This document shows positions 23,191 through 33,411 of a DNA stretch of 64,000 nucleotides, one piece after another. The notes beneath the pieces are model-generated. The model had not been told where the DNA came from. It saw only the letters and a program-made list of their open reading frames with translations, and ran no database searches. The number at the start of each line of letters is the position of its first letter. Within the stretch, counting starts at the first letter, position 1. The translations under genes were made by a program, and so were the position numbers. This DNA comes from Turbatrix aceti (lineage: Eukaryota > Nematoda > Chromadorea > Rhabditida > Panagrolaimidae): positions 2,861,246 to 2,925,245 of the forward strand of contig OZ017770.1 in assembly GCA_963969345.1 (NCBI GenBank). The letters are read 5' to 3'.

Positions 23191-25880
23191 ATGAGTTTCA
23201 ACAATATTCTCGGTTCCCTTGCTGTGAGTTTGTTTTTTTCCTCCCTTTGAGCGACATAATACTTTGTTTACTTTTAGAATGCAGCTGTCAGCCAACTTGC
23301 CAAGAAGAAGGGCGGCAATAATGCAGATTCTAATTCCGGCAGCTCCTACCAGGGTAGCGGCCAAGGTGGCGGATATCCCAACCAAAGTGGTCCTGGTGGC
23401 TACGGAGGCGGATACCAAGACCAAAGCCAAGGTGGTTATGGCCAAGGCGGATATGGCCAAGGCGGTCAGGGTGGATACCCCGGCCAAGGAGGTCCAGGTG
23501 GATACCCCGGCCAGGGAGGTCCAGGCGGATACCCTCCTCAAGGAGGCCCTGGTGGATACCCTCCTCAAGGAGGCCCTGGTGGCTATCCTGATCAGTCATT
23601 CGGCGGCGGCTACGGCGCTCCTTCTGGTCCCCAGGGCGGCTCGCCCTACCCTGGAGGAACCTATCCCGGCGCCCAGCCCGGCCAACCCCAAGCCTATCAA
23701 GGCTATGGTGGAATTTATGGCCCCGGCCAAACCTACGGAGGTCAACAACCCGCTGGCCCATTTGGAGGGCCTCACGGCGGTCCCCAGTACCCAGGAGGCC
23801 CGCCTTCTGGACCCCAATCCTTCGGCATGCCTCATCAGTCACCTGGAAACTTCGGAGGAGGTAAGATTTGTTTTTCTTTCTGTGTTGTGTTTGCTCATAG
23901 GGTGTGCTGCAGGCTCAGGTGAAAGTCCTCAGATTGGTTTTAACGTAGGATCTAGTGTTTCCCAATCATCATCACCTTATCCGTCCGGAGGAGGTGGAGG
24001 AGCGCCGTATCCCTCGGACAACTCACCTCTTCCGGCAATTGGTGGAGGTGCTGTTTATCCGTCAGCAGGATCGCAGCCTCCGGCTCAATATCCTCCACCT
24101 GCGCCGGTTTCTCAGTATCCGGCACCGATGACGTCCGGTTCTAACAATTATCCCACCCTCGGATCGGGTAGTGGATATGCGGCTCCCGGTGGCTATAATC
24201 AACCTAGCGCACCACCGGCTCCTTCTCAATACCAAGCTTACGGTCGGTAAATGTTTGTCCGACGCCAAACATTCGAAAATGTGAGCAACATCACGGCCTC
24301 TGCAGTATACCTATTCTTCCTAACCTTTCATCCTTTAGTTGCATTTGTTGACTAACGTGTGCATTATTTTTCTGGGCCACCGCTTCGATTGCGTGATCAA
24401 TCGTCGCTATGTTACCAAACGCCACTATATGTCTGACAGCAGCGCGGACAATGATTCCGGTTTTTTTTTTCTGCTAGTCCGCAGCATAACTATTTGAGCC
24501 ATTGTTTATTATTTGTAGTCTATTTTAATTGAAACCCCTTTTTCTTCTCCTACTCTTGGCCCATCAGGACGCATCTGTGGTTACCCACAACCCCCACCCA
24601 TCTCTTGGAATGTTTGAGGAACTTTGAAGGGCAGGCAGCGACAGTGACTAATAGAATGCAGATGTACAGCAACCTTTGTTATTTTTTATTTGATGCAACG
24701 GCCTTGTTGCTTTTTTTTCGACGTTTTTCCTCTAAATAGAATGCGGGGTTGTTTTGTAAAAAATAGGGGGAAAGGCAGTATGTGTGTTGTTGATCCGTTT
24801 CCCTCCGTGCGCCGCGTGTTCGAAGTAGATGTGTTCGCTCACATTTTCAGTTTTTGTGCGTTTTTTTGTCTGTATTGGTTGCTTATTCATGATGCTAAGA
24901 ATATAAATTTTTCAGCACCTACAATGTATAGCAACCCATCTATCCGTCCCGTCGGCAACTTCAATGCGAATGCCGATGCTGAGGTCCTCCGCAAGGCCAT
25001 GAAAGGCTTCGGCTGCAACAACGGGAAAGTCATCAGCGTGCTTTGCGCCCGCGGCGCTTGGCAACGACAGCAAATTGCACAGGCCTTCAAAGTTATGTAC
25101 GGCAAGGACCTTATCAGCGACCTCCGCTCTGAGCTCCACGGCGACTTCGAAGACCTCATCCTCGCTCTTTTGGAGCCCCCGGCGAAGTACGACGCTCTTC
25201 AGCTGCACAAGGCCATGGCTGGCCTCGGAACGAAGGAATCTGTTCTCATTGAGATCATGACCACACGCACAAATGCTCAAATTCACGAACTTAAGCAGGT
25301 GTACCAACAGCTGTACAGAACCGAACTTGAGCGGGATCTCATCGGCGAGACCAGCGGTCACTTCAAGCGACTCCTCGTTTCTCTGTGCGCCGGCTACCGC
25401 GATGAAAGCAACACCACCAATCCCCTCAAGGCTAACCAGGACGCCGTCGCTCTTCGCCGCGCTGGTGAACTCCGCCTCGGTACTGATGAGAGCACTTTCA
25501 ACGCCATCCTTGCCTCTCAGAACGCCGCGCAGCTGAATCTCGTCTTTCAAGAGTACGCTAAGGTCGCTGGCCACCCCATCGACAACGCGATCAACTCTGA
25601 ATTCAGCGGCGACATCCGGGACGGTCTTCTTGCCGTCATCAAGAGCATGCGCAACCGACCTGCCTACTTCGCCGAGCTCCTGTACAACTCGATGCGTGGC
25701 CTCGGCACCCGCGACAACGACCTCATCCGCCTTGTCGTTTCCCGTTCCGAAATTGATCTACGCGACATCCGTGCTGCCTATCAGCAGCTGTACAAGACTC
25801 CCCTCGAGAACGCAATTGCCGGCGATTGCTCCGGCGCATACAAAGACGGTCTCATCGCTCTCGTCAAAGGCAACTACTAA
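23191..25880 (+). CDS. Annexin with Gly/Tyr/Pro-rich N-terminal head (A7/A11-like)
   Basis: Head exons: 23191-23223, 23278-23860 and 23913 to about 24242/24246. Core exon: 24916-25880. The head opens MSFNNILGSLANAAVSQ, a possible amphipathic helix, then has about 300 residues of GGYPGQGG/GGYPPQGG-type repeats, a low-complexity prion-like region as in annexins A7 and A11. The core (ATG 24924, 318 codons) has four annexin repeats with GLGT-type type II calcium sites in repeats 2 and 4, a variant GFGC in repeat 1 and RLGT in repeat 3. Annexins bind acidic phospholipids in a calcium-dependent way. The join between head and core is uncertain. The strong donor gtaaat at 24247 is out of phase with the acceptor at 24915; the weaker gtcggt at 24243 is in phase. 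The core may instead be expressed separately from its own ATG. AATAAA lies at 25996-26001. Confidence 0.88.
23350..23650 (+). repeat. Tandem GGYPxQGG-coding repeats in annexin head
   Basis: Imperfect 24-30 bp units encode Gly-Gly-Tyr-Pro-(Gly/Pro)-Gln-Gly-Gly-Pro. Adjacent copies around 23470-23590 are almost identical at DNA level, indicating recent unit duplication. Confidence 0.8.
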
Positions 25881-25995
25881 TCCCGATTTATTAAGCGCAA
25901 TTAACTTTCACTACTTTTTTATATCTTTAATGCATTTCCACACAAGTGTATCCTTGGCATGTGTTACTATCCTTATGTTCACTTTAACAAGATAT

Positions 25996-26001
25996 AATAA
26001 A
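25996..26001 (+). terminator. Poly(A) signal of annexin gene
   Basis: AATAAA, 116 bp after the annexin stop codon. The TTCAGCG foldback element begins about 12 bp beyond it. Confidence 0.55.
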
Positions 26002-26012
26002 ATTGCATAAAA

Positions 26013-27225
26013 TTCAGCGACTACTTGGATGGCATTTGGTTTCATTTGGCTCTAGGTCGATTCAGCGTAATGCATTTTTCAGCACAGTGTACTTTTCAGC
26101 GGAGCAAAATACAGCGCAACAGACATTTCAGCGGAGTAAAAATAAGCGGAAGACGAATTCAGCGTAGATTATTTCAGCGTAAGAAAAGTGAGCGTCATTG
26201 ATAACTGAGCGGATAATAATTGAGCGGGTGTTTTTTTCAGCGCTAATTTTGAGAACACAATTAGGGGGGGGGGCTGAGTGGTCTCGAAGCGAAATCTCAG
26301 ATTTTCGTTGCAAGAGTACCGCGTGCGCATTTTTATTTTTATTTTTCATTTTAGATTATAAGTTTCGTTGTAGGAGCATCAGAATTTGAATTTTTGACTT
26401 TTTGCACCGTTCGATCGTGTTTTCAGGTTTTTTATTTTTTTTAATCGTTTTTTTTTCGCTTTTTGTTGCTTTTTTTTCGGTGTTTCGTGATCAATAGGAA
26501 GGTGAAGACACGAGAAGGTACCTGCTTTGTACTTTTGAAATGTCATACACGGGTACTGAATCTGCCAAAAACTAAATAAAAGCTTAACACTTGCTGTAAA
26601 CCGGATAAAAAAAATATAAATCTGTGACCACGGATTGGATAAAATCTATATCCGTGCTTTCCATCGCGTTTCGAAGATAAACTTCGGAAACAAGCATTTT
26701 GGAATTTTGGGATAAAGGATGCATCCAGTTTAAACCAAGTCAGGATTTTATTGTGTTTTTAGTTGATTCGATATACGTGTACAATGTCCAAAAAGCACAA
26801 AGCAGGTGCAGTTCATTGTTTGAACCTTCCTATTAATCACTAAACACCGAAGAAAGCAACAAAAAGCGAAAAAAACGGTAAAAAAGATCGAAAAACGAGA
26901 AAACACGACCAAAAAGGGATGCAAACAGCCTAAAAAGTCAAAAAAACAAATTTTTGGTGTTCCCGCAACGAAAATTATTATCAAAAATCAAAAATACCAA
27001 AATTATCGCTTTGAGACCGCTCAGTGCGCACGCGCGCCCTTCCTGTTGATCACTAGTCCGCTGAATTGCTAACTCCGCTGAATTATCACTCCGCTGAAAA
27101 GTACAGTTGCGCATAGTTTGGGCCCGCTGAGAGTTGCTCCGCTGAATTTTCCTTCGCTGTGTTTTTCTTCGCTGAGTTTTGCACTACGCTGAGTTTTTCG
27201 TTCCGCTGAAAAATACTCCGCGCAA
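26013..27225. mobile_element. Degenerate foldback element with inverted TTCAGCG arrays
   Basis: The left end carries many TTCAGCG(G) motifs at roughly 15-20 bp spacing (26013, 26061, about 26094, 26127 and further variants to about 26240). The right end carries the reverse complement, CCGCTGAA, in a mirrored array (about 27058 to 27210). Between them the halves stay imperfectly complementary. CTGAGTGGTCTCGAAGCG near 26274 pairs with CGCTTTGAGACCGCTCAG near 27006. The sequence AATAGGAAGGT near 26493 pairs with ACCTTCCTATT near 26824. A T-rich segment (about 26390-26480) mirrors an A-rich one (about 26850-26960). No coding frame or clear target duplication is seen. It looks like an old non-autonomous foldback or MITE-like element with subterminal arrays; the family is unknown. 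Confidence 0.75.
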
Positions 27226-27474
27226 ACAGCCGGCCCCGTTTCATTTTCAAACAGCGGTGTCATATGACATGAAATAAACATTAGTGGCGAGGAGAAAAAA
27301 TGGTCGTTTCAAGTGTAATGCAGCTTGCTTAGGGTTTCGTTTTTTATACACTGGGCTCGTCTGTCCTTTCAACACGATGAGTGCCACGACAACTGCTTCC
27401 CTCCAAAAAGATGCAGTTTTTGGGAAGTTTACAACGCCGCCTCCTGGCATAAACAAATATCTTAGTGAGATCGA

Positions 27475-27499
27475 CTGATTTGCTAACAGCTGTCAGACC
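27475..27499 (+). promoter_or_regulatory. Conserved upstream box of insulin-like gene 1
   Basis: CTGATTTGCTAACAGCTGTC followed by AGACC. It matches, with few changes, the box at 29484-29508 upstream of the second insulin-like gene. It contains an E-box (CAGCTG). It lies about 64 bp before the TATA box. Confidence 0.55.
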
Positions 27500-27562
27500 C
27501 GGTGGCGGCAATGCGTTGAGAGAGGTTGGTTTTTCTATTTTTTGCTTTTTTTTTTAGATTTG

Positions 27563-27570
27563 TATAAATA
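27563..27570 (+). promoter_or_regulatory. TATA box of insulin-like gene 1
   Basis: TATAAATA, 48 bp before the chosen ATG (27611). The upstream in-frame ATG at 27590 would lie at or before the expected transcription start, so it was not chosen. Confidence 0.6.
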
Positions 27571-27610
27571 CATTGTTTTGGTTTAACATATGCACTTGAT
27601 TCTTGCAGGG

Positions 27611-27951
27611 ATGAAGTTATCAACAACTTTCACCGTTCTTCTCCTTCTCTTCGCATTTGCCGCCGGGCTCAAACAAAGTTACTGTGGAAAACCACTGGCT
27701 ACCATGCGCCAGAAGGTCTGCCGTTTTGGCGGGGAAACCAAGCCTTGCCTTAGTGAACAAAATCACGCAGGTTTGTTAACTTTGATAACATTGAATAAAA
27801 TCTAGGACTTATTAAATTTTTAGACCTGGTTGAGCAGTGCTGCAAACGCGGATGTGATCTTACAGACATCCAACGGTTTTGCTGTTTCACAGAATCATGC
27901 CTTGCAAAATGCTACCCTGGAAAGAACCATAAAATGGGCGGCGTTTATTAA
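27611..27951 (+). CDS. Insulin-like peptide precursor 1, 95 aa
   Basis: Exons 27611-27770 (160 bp) and 27824-27951 (128 bp). A signal peptide (TTFTVLLLLFAFAAG) is followed by a B-chain-like segment with C-G-x10-C spacing (YCGKPLATMRQKVC), a short linker containing one Cys, and an A-chain-like segment QCCKRGCDLTDIQRFCC. The A-chain spacing CC-x3-C-x8-C is exactly that of insulin. The intron falls in the linker, as in many insulin genes. The peptide then continues with FTESCLAKCYPGKN, adding two more cysteines, so the mature part has ten instead of the usual six or eight. No dibasic cleavage site flanks the short linker convincingly, so it may stay single-chain. Such peptides act as secreted ligands for insulin-type receptors. 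The gene is a tandem paralogue of 29576-29913. Confidence 0.88.
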
Positions 27952-29483
27952 TTTCCATTTTTTTCTACGCACTTAAACTATCCTCAATGAACACCATAAC
28001 ATCACCTGGAATATCGGAATTGGCTTACCACAACATCACCTGGAATTTACAAGAACCTACTTCGTGGTCCTACACGCGGGAAATACTCGTTGGACTACAC
28101 ACGCTTCGGCGTGTTTACATTTTTTCATCGTGTGTTACTATATTAGCCCATTTTTATTCTTTTGTAATTTTTTGATCTATCCAGTTTGCACTTAGTTTAT
28201 ACTTTTTTTTAATAATAAGCAGTACAGCAAAATCAACACTCGAATATGCAGGGACTGGGGTGTGACGTCACGTTTGTTGACGGCATTCATTTCAGAATTG
28301 CTCACTCTACGTCTAAGTTAAGATTGACAGCAACAGGCATGCTTCAAATAAGTAGAGGCATGAACATCAATCGTAGGTGCTGTCTTGGTATAAACACAAA
28401 TTATAACCAACAAAATGGCATAGGAAAGAGCATAATGAATAACAGATCGGAATTTTCACCGGAAAGAAGCTGTGAGTTTCCGCCTGCCATTAGGCACGTT
28501 TTTATGAGCAATGGTGGTATTTATAACCAACGCAGCTTTTTTTATTGTTTTTTTTATTGTTATTACATTTCGTAGCTATTCATTTGAACAAAGATTTTTT
28601 TAACATGAACGGATGAAAAACAAAAACAAAAACAACAATATTTATATAAAAAAACGCAACTTTCCGGGCGAAATGATGGCGTTCATCTCTTTGTTGATAG
28701 ATGCAGAGGATGATGCTTTTTCCAAATCAGACTATTGCTATCGGTTACGATTTGAAAGCGACAAATGTTGTTATTGCTATAATAAAAAACGGCCTAATTT
28801 GTTTAGTTTTTTTCATACATAGTTGATCAGGAAATTATAAACGGATCATCATACAATACAACAGTTGATTTTACATGCATACAAAAAAGTTTTTTTTGAA
28901 TGTGTTCAAAAAATGCACCAATGGTTGACGAAAAAATAGTGCAACAAAATAAAAAATGGTATCATTTCGCAAAAACCCTGCATTTTTGACGAAATGATAT
29001 CCCTTTTGAACACATAGTACATTTTTAATTAGGCGACACAAAACATTTTTTGTTGAACTTTTGGGAAGTGAATTATAAAAAAATTCGGCCTAACTTTTGT
29101 TATCGAGTATCGAACCCAAAAATCGAAATCGATCAGACCAAACAGAATTGTTTCCTATTGGGGGTTCATTTATTTTGTATGTATTTAATTTTAAATTGAA
29201 TTCGAACATACCCCAGGTATTGACAAAAGTGTTGTCAAGTACTTGAAAAATTTTGGAGCCGCAAAAAAACATTGATTGTGATGGGTCACGCCAAACTACT
29301 GATTGATTTTATTTAGTGTTTTATTTTGAGTCCAGACTACGGATCAATTTTTGACCAATCCATTTCCTTGTCTCATTTTAGTTTTTTAGATTTTGAGACA
29401 CACATAAAGGGGATAAAAACATAATAAAGCAACTGCTGCCATCTAAAAAATGCCTTCTCTTCGGATAAAATGATTTCGGCTCG
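27952..29483. other. Spacer between insulin-like genes
   Basis: 1.5 kb, AT-rich, with no supported coding exon. It contains a nested inverted repeat at 28901-29014 (separate entry). Frames near 28246-28575 lack splice context and look random. Confidence 0.5.
28901..29014. repeat. Nested inverted repeat (hairpin-forming)
   Basis: The outer pair is TGTGTTCAAAA at about 28901 and TTTTGAACACA at 29004-29014. The inner pair is GGTATCATTTCG (28958-28969) and CGAAATGATATCC (28990-29002) around a 20-base loop. It has the form of a small MITE remnant or a structured transcript. Confidence 0.6.
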
Positions 29484-29508
29484 CTGATTTGCTCACAGTT
29501 GTCACACC
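29484..29508 (+). promoter_or_regulatory. Conserved upstream box of insulin-like gene 2
   Basis: CTGATTTGCTCACAGTTGTC followed by ACACC. It is the counterpart of 27475-27499, at comparable distance from TATA and ATG. Confidence 0.55.
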
Positions 29509-29530
29509 AATTGTGTTCAGTTTTGAGACG

Positions 29531-29538
29531 TATAAATA
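29531..29538 (+). promoter_or_regulatory. TATA box of insulin-like gene 2
   Basis: TATAAATA, 45 bp before the ATG at 29576. The sequence TTCAGT about 30 bp downstream resembles an initiator. Confidence 0.6.
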
Positions 29539-29575
29539 CCCTCGTTTGATCTCGAGTGCCCATTCAGTCCCAGGG

Positions 29576-29913
29576 ATGAGGTTTCTGACTACATTTACCG
29601 TCGTCCTCCTGCTTATTGCGTATGCCTCAGGATTAAGGCAATCTTATTGTGGAAACCAGATGCGTGTAATTATTGAAAAGGTCTGCAGCTTCAGTAGGGA
29701 ATCCAGAGCATGTCTCAGTGATGAGAAACACACAGGTTTGTCAATATTAAACACACGTGTCGTTTTTGAAAGTTTTGATTTTTAGACCTATACAAGGACT
29801 GCTGTACAAAAGGATGCGATTTTGAGGACATTCGCAAGTTTTGCTGCTTCACCGATGCATGTCTTGAAAAATGCTACCCAGGAAAGAACTACAAATTTGG
29901 CAACGTTTATTAG
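29576..29913 (+). CDS. Insulin-like peptide precursor 2, 95 aa
   Basis: Exons 29576-29735 (160 bp) and 29786-29913 (128 bp), identical in length and phase to insulin-like gene 1. A signal peptide (FTVVLLLIAYASG) precedes SYCGNQMRVIIEKVC (B-like, C-x11-C) and DCCTKGCDFEDIRKFCC (A-like, CC-x3-C-x8-C). The extra C-terminal cysteines in TDACLEKCYPGKN follow, and the chain ends GNVY. All ten mature cysteines align with paralogue 1, while many other residues have diverged, so both copies look functional. Shared upstream box and TATA suggest shared expression. Confidence 0.88.
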
Positions 29914-32900
29914 CTGTTGTCTCCAAGTAACAATTTAATATCATGTTTCTATGAAACCGATTGAATTACGCAATTTTTACTGCACTGCGTTTGTATATTT
30001 TTTTTCTGTACTTCAAAAAGTTGTTTTTTTGTCCTATTTGAAACAAGAACACATATTTCCGGTACGGCGTAAAAATAAATGAAAACAAAAAAAACCTTTG
30101 TTCTTTCAAAAAAATAATTACTTTTTTAAAGAGATTCTGTTGTAAATAAAATTCCTTGGCTCACGACGATCAACTTAACGGCGAACCACAGCAGTTGTCG
30201 TGGTTTGACAGCATGATATTTAGTATATGTTGTTGTTGAACCATTTTTTTTAACTGTCATGTTTTTTTTCAAAAACATTTGAATTCACACCTTATGCATT
30301 CTTTCAAATTTGCAAAGGTTAAATTTGACAGGTGGAAAAATCATTCACCTTTTTTCTCTCTTTTTTTTCTCTTCGTTGGGTTTGTCTAGTGCATTTTTTA
30401 AATCGTATATTGTTGTTGCAAAATAAACAAAAAACAAACAACTGCTATCATCAAAAAATGAAATTTTAAAAAAAAATAATTTTTTTTCTTGAGACAGCCA
30501 AATTCCAGTATGCCATAAAAAAGTTAAGCATTCCTTTCACAAAAAGAGGATATCGGTTTATTGCTGTGTGTATTCTGAAGTTGTGCTGCGCGAATGATTT
30601 CTTCGAGGCAATTGAGTACATGACAGCACACATAAATTGAATTTCAACCTTTTTGAACAAAAGATGGGAGGAAAGAATTGTTCAATTGGACTGCTTCCGC
30701 ATAATTAAGGCGAGCTACTATGATGGCTGACTTGATGGCGCACATTATAGACAAAATACGTAGGCGGAAAGACTTCTGAGGAGAATAAATCTTTGGTTTT
30801 CCTTAGAGTTCTGTAAAAGTGTCAGGGTGGCTCTAAAGGTGTCAGAGGCGATGTAAATAAGAACTTATCCGGTGATGGGTAACAGTTTTACGACATCAAA
30901 GAAGGCGATGCGCCGAGGCGAACATTGTACCCTGCCCGGCTGTTGTTCACAACAACAGGCAGAGTATCCTGTTTTGGAGCCGGATTCAGTTGTTCTGGTG
31001 CTATTCATCATCATTGACTTTCAATATTAGTTTTTATAACCCAGACATGCCATTCTCAAAATTTTTTTTCCAACTGAATGACTTTTGATTGACAATTCAG
31101 GAGCGTAAATCTGCTTAAGTAACTATGCCTATCAAGCGAAGACGACTCTTGACCAGCCAGATCTCTCCAAACATGTCCAAACAATGGAACGAGCGGCTGT
31201 ACCTTTGCCAAACTTCCTTCCGGATATTAATTTGAGCATACTCGTGCTCATGTGTCTTTAAGGAGGTCGCACCCTACCCCAAAGCTCATTCGAGCATGAA
31301 AACCCCCCGCCTTTCAATCCCTAAAATCCGTTTAAGGCATTGTCATTGTTTTTGTGCAGAAATATGCCGATCAAGGTCAATAATCGCTGCTGTCATGTTT
31401 GCTACACACTCGTGAGCATATGCTTGCTTTTTCTGCCTGCTAAAAGTTGTGTGTTTTGTCATTTTGTTGTTGCATTTTATGATAACCCGTGCGATATTAT
31501 GATGGATATATTGGGGGACTCCTGGCAGAGGGAAAGGCGAAAACCAGGTTTAGTCGTCATCAATCTTGGTGACGATTAATTTACTCCAAATGACCACAAG
31601 CCACCAGAACACGTGTTTATCTTTTGAATTGTGATGAGCGCGTTCATTTTCGAAACTTAAGAACCTGACTGAATTGTCAAAAAGCAGATCAGTTGGCTTT
31701 CGCAGTGACGGGAGGGCTGCGCCAATGAAAATTGTCAACCATAGTTTTTAATTTAGCGGGAAATCGAGGAGGAAAGGAAAACACCCTCGCCGCCCCCGCT
31801 ACCGGTAATCCCCTTCTTCCCCCTGCCCTATCTGTAACGCTAACACATTTGTGGTGACCGAATCGTCTTATACGATACCCGGTCGTTTGTTTCCCGTTTA
31901 ATTTTGAATCATTTGTCAACAAAAAGTAACGCTGCTTAGCATTTTTGTGAATCCAAACTCTGTTCCCCAAAAACTACAAAAACCATAATTAGTTCTTGAC
32001 ACATCAAGCATGCCGTTTGCGCGCGTGTGCAAAGTGCCAATTTCGTGTCGTCTGCTTTTTCCTGTCCCCAAAAACAAACACAAAACCATTTAGGAGAGAT
32101 TTTTGTGCAATTTTGGCACCGACTGATGACTTTCTTGTTCTTTTTTGGCCCATACTCCATCAATCGGTGCTTCGTTTCGAGTGTCAATTGTCTTTTTGAA
32201 AAAAAAAATCCCTGGGACCACCACCACCGTTGGGCATTTTTTCGCACGAACAACATGGGAAGTCGGTTTTCTTTTCGGGTGTCTTACTTTCAGGATTACC
32301 AATGAATTGTTGGGGTCCAGTCCAGGGAGCGGCTCCAAAGCGCGATTATGCGGTGCAAAAATTGTAAATACCAAAAGTCGTGTGCATTATTCGTAATCGA
32401 GTCATCACGCAGCATTGACCACAACCGCAATCCCCCCACGCTTTCGATTTTGCAGAAACCTCGGGAGAATTGTTGATTGCCCAATCTGACCATAGCAGTG
32501 GCTATCTGCAATCGTGTTTTGGCATCGCTTTTAATGACCTTATTTCTTTGCCACTTCCTAAGATCCCAAGTTTTGATACTACCACTTTCTATTGCCCGCT
32601 CCTTTCTTCAGGGGTAGAGCGAGATTTGAGTTATTTTCCTCCCTCCAGCGATAATTGGCAACAAGTGTATTAGTATATATAGCATTATGCGGCACTTGCA
32701 TAATTTCTGAGCTTTTGAGCTTGACTGATTTTTGAAACTTGCCAAAAGCTGTACAAGTATAAGTCAAAAGTAGAAATTGTTGGCTCTGTTTCACGTTATG
32801 TTAGCTTTGGCATAGAAAAATTCCGGACACATTGAGATTTCACACTTTTTCGCCTTCTTGCGCACTGCTGCACATTTTTGAAAGTAGGACGAGAAAATGA

Positions 32901-33411
32901 CTGGTTGTTTGCCTATTTCGGCAGTGCCTTTCGCCGCCATACCTCTCTCTTGTTTGTTTTTATTTCAAATAGGGTATCCATACCCATATGCTTGTAAGTG
33001 ATACATCAAAATATATTTTTTCAAGTGTCATCTGGTCGTGTTCCAGGAACGCGGTCCAAAAAATGTGCGAGCTAACTAACTGTCCTTAAAGGAAAGGAGG
33101 GGACTCCAGGAGAAAAGTTAAGCGACCCTTTGTAAGCTCATTTATAATTATTATTAGCCAGCAGGGGTGCGCAACAAGTTTGTTTATGTTTGTTCGATAG
33201 CCGGGAGATTTGTCCTTAACGGTTGCGGCAGTGATCAAAGTTTTATGTCCCAGAGTTAATGTCTTTTCTCTCGCTCTGGGTAATTCTTTGCTGTGTAATC
33301 AAAACGCGACCTCTACAAACGATCTTCTTTTTTCAAAAGTTTTTTATTCAGGTTATGAACTTCGCCTGATCGGTGGACATTTGTCTGTCACCTTTTTGTG
33401 ACACGACTGCA
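29914..33411. other. 3.5-kb gene-poor stretch
   Basis: The 3' flank of insulin-like gene 2 (AATAAA near 30143) is followed by AT-rich DNA with long A and T runs. No exon with credible splice sites or family similarity was found on either strand. It includes the promoter region of the PEBP-like gene at its right end. Confidence 0.5.

Noticed and set aside
24690..24915. Upstream extension of the annexin core frame into a Cys/Phe-rich stretch
   Set aside because: A clear tttttcag acceptor at 24909-24915 precedes the conserved core. The extension reads T-rich intron and resembles nothing in annexins.
28246..28575. 109-aa frame between the insulin-like genes as a secreted peptide
   Set aside because: No signal peptide, no splice support and no cysteine pattern matching its neighbours.
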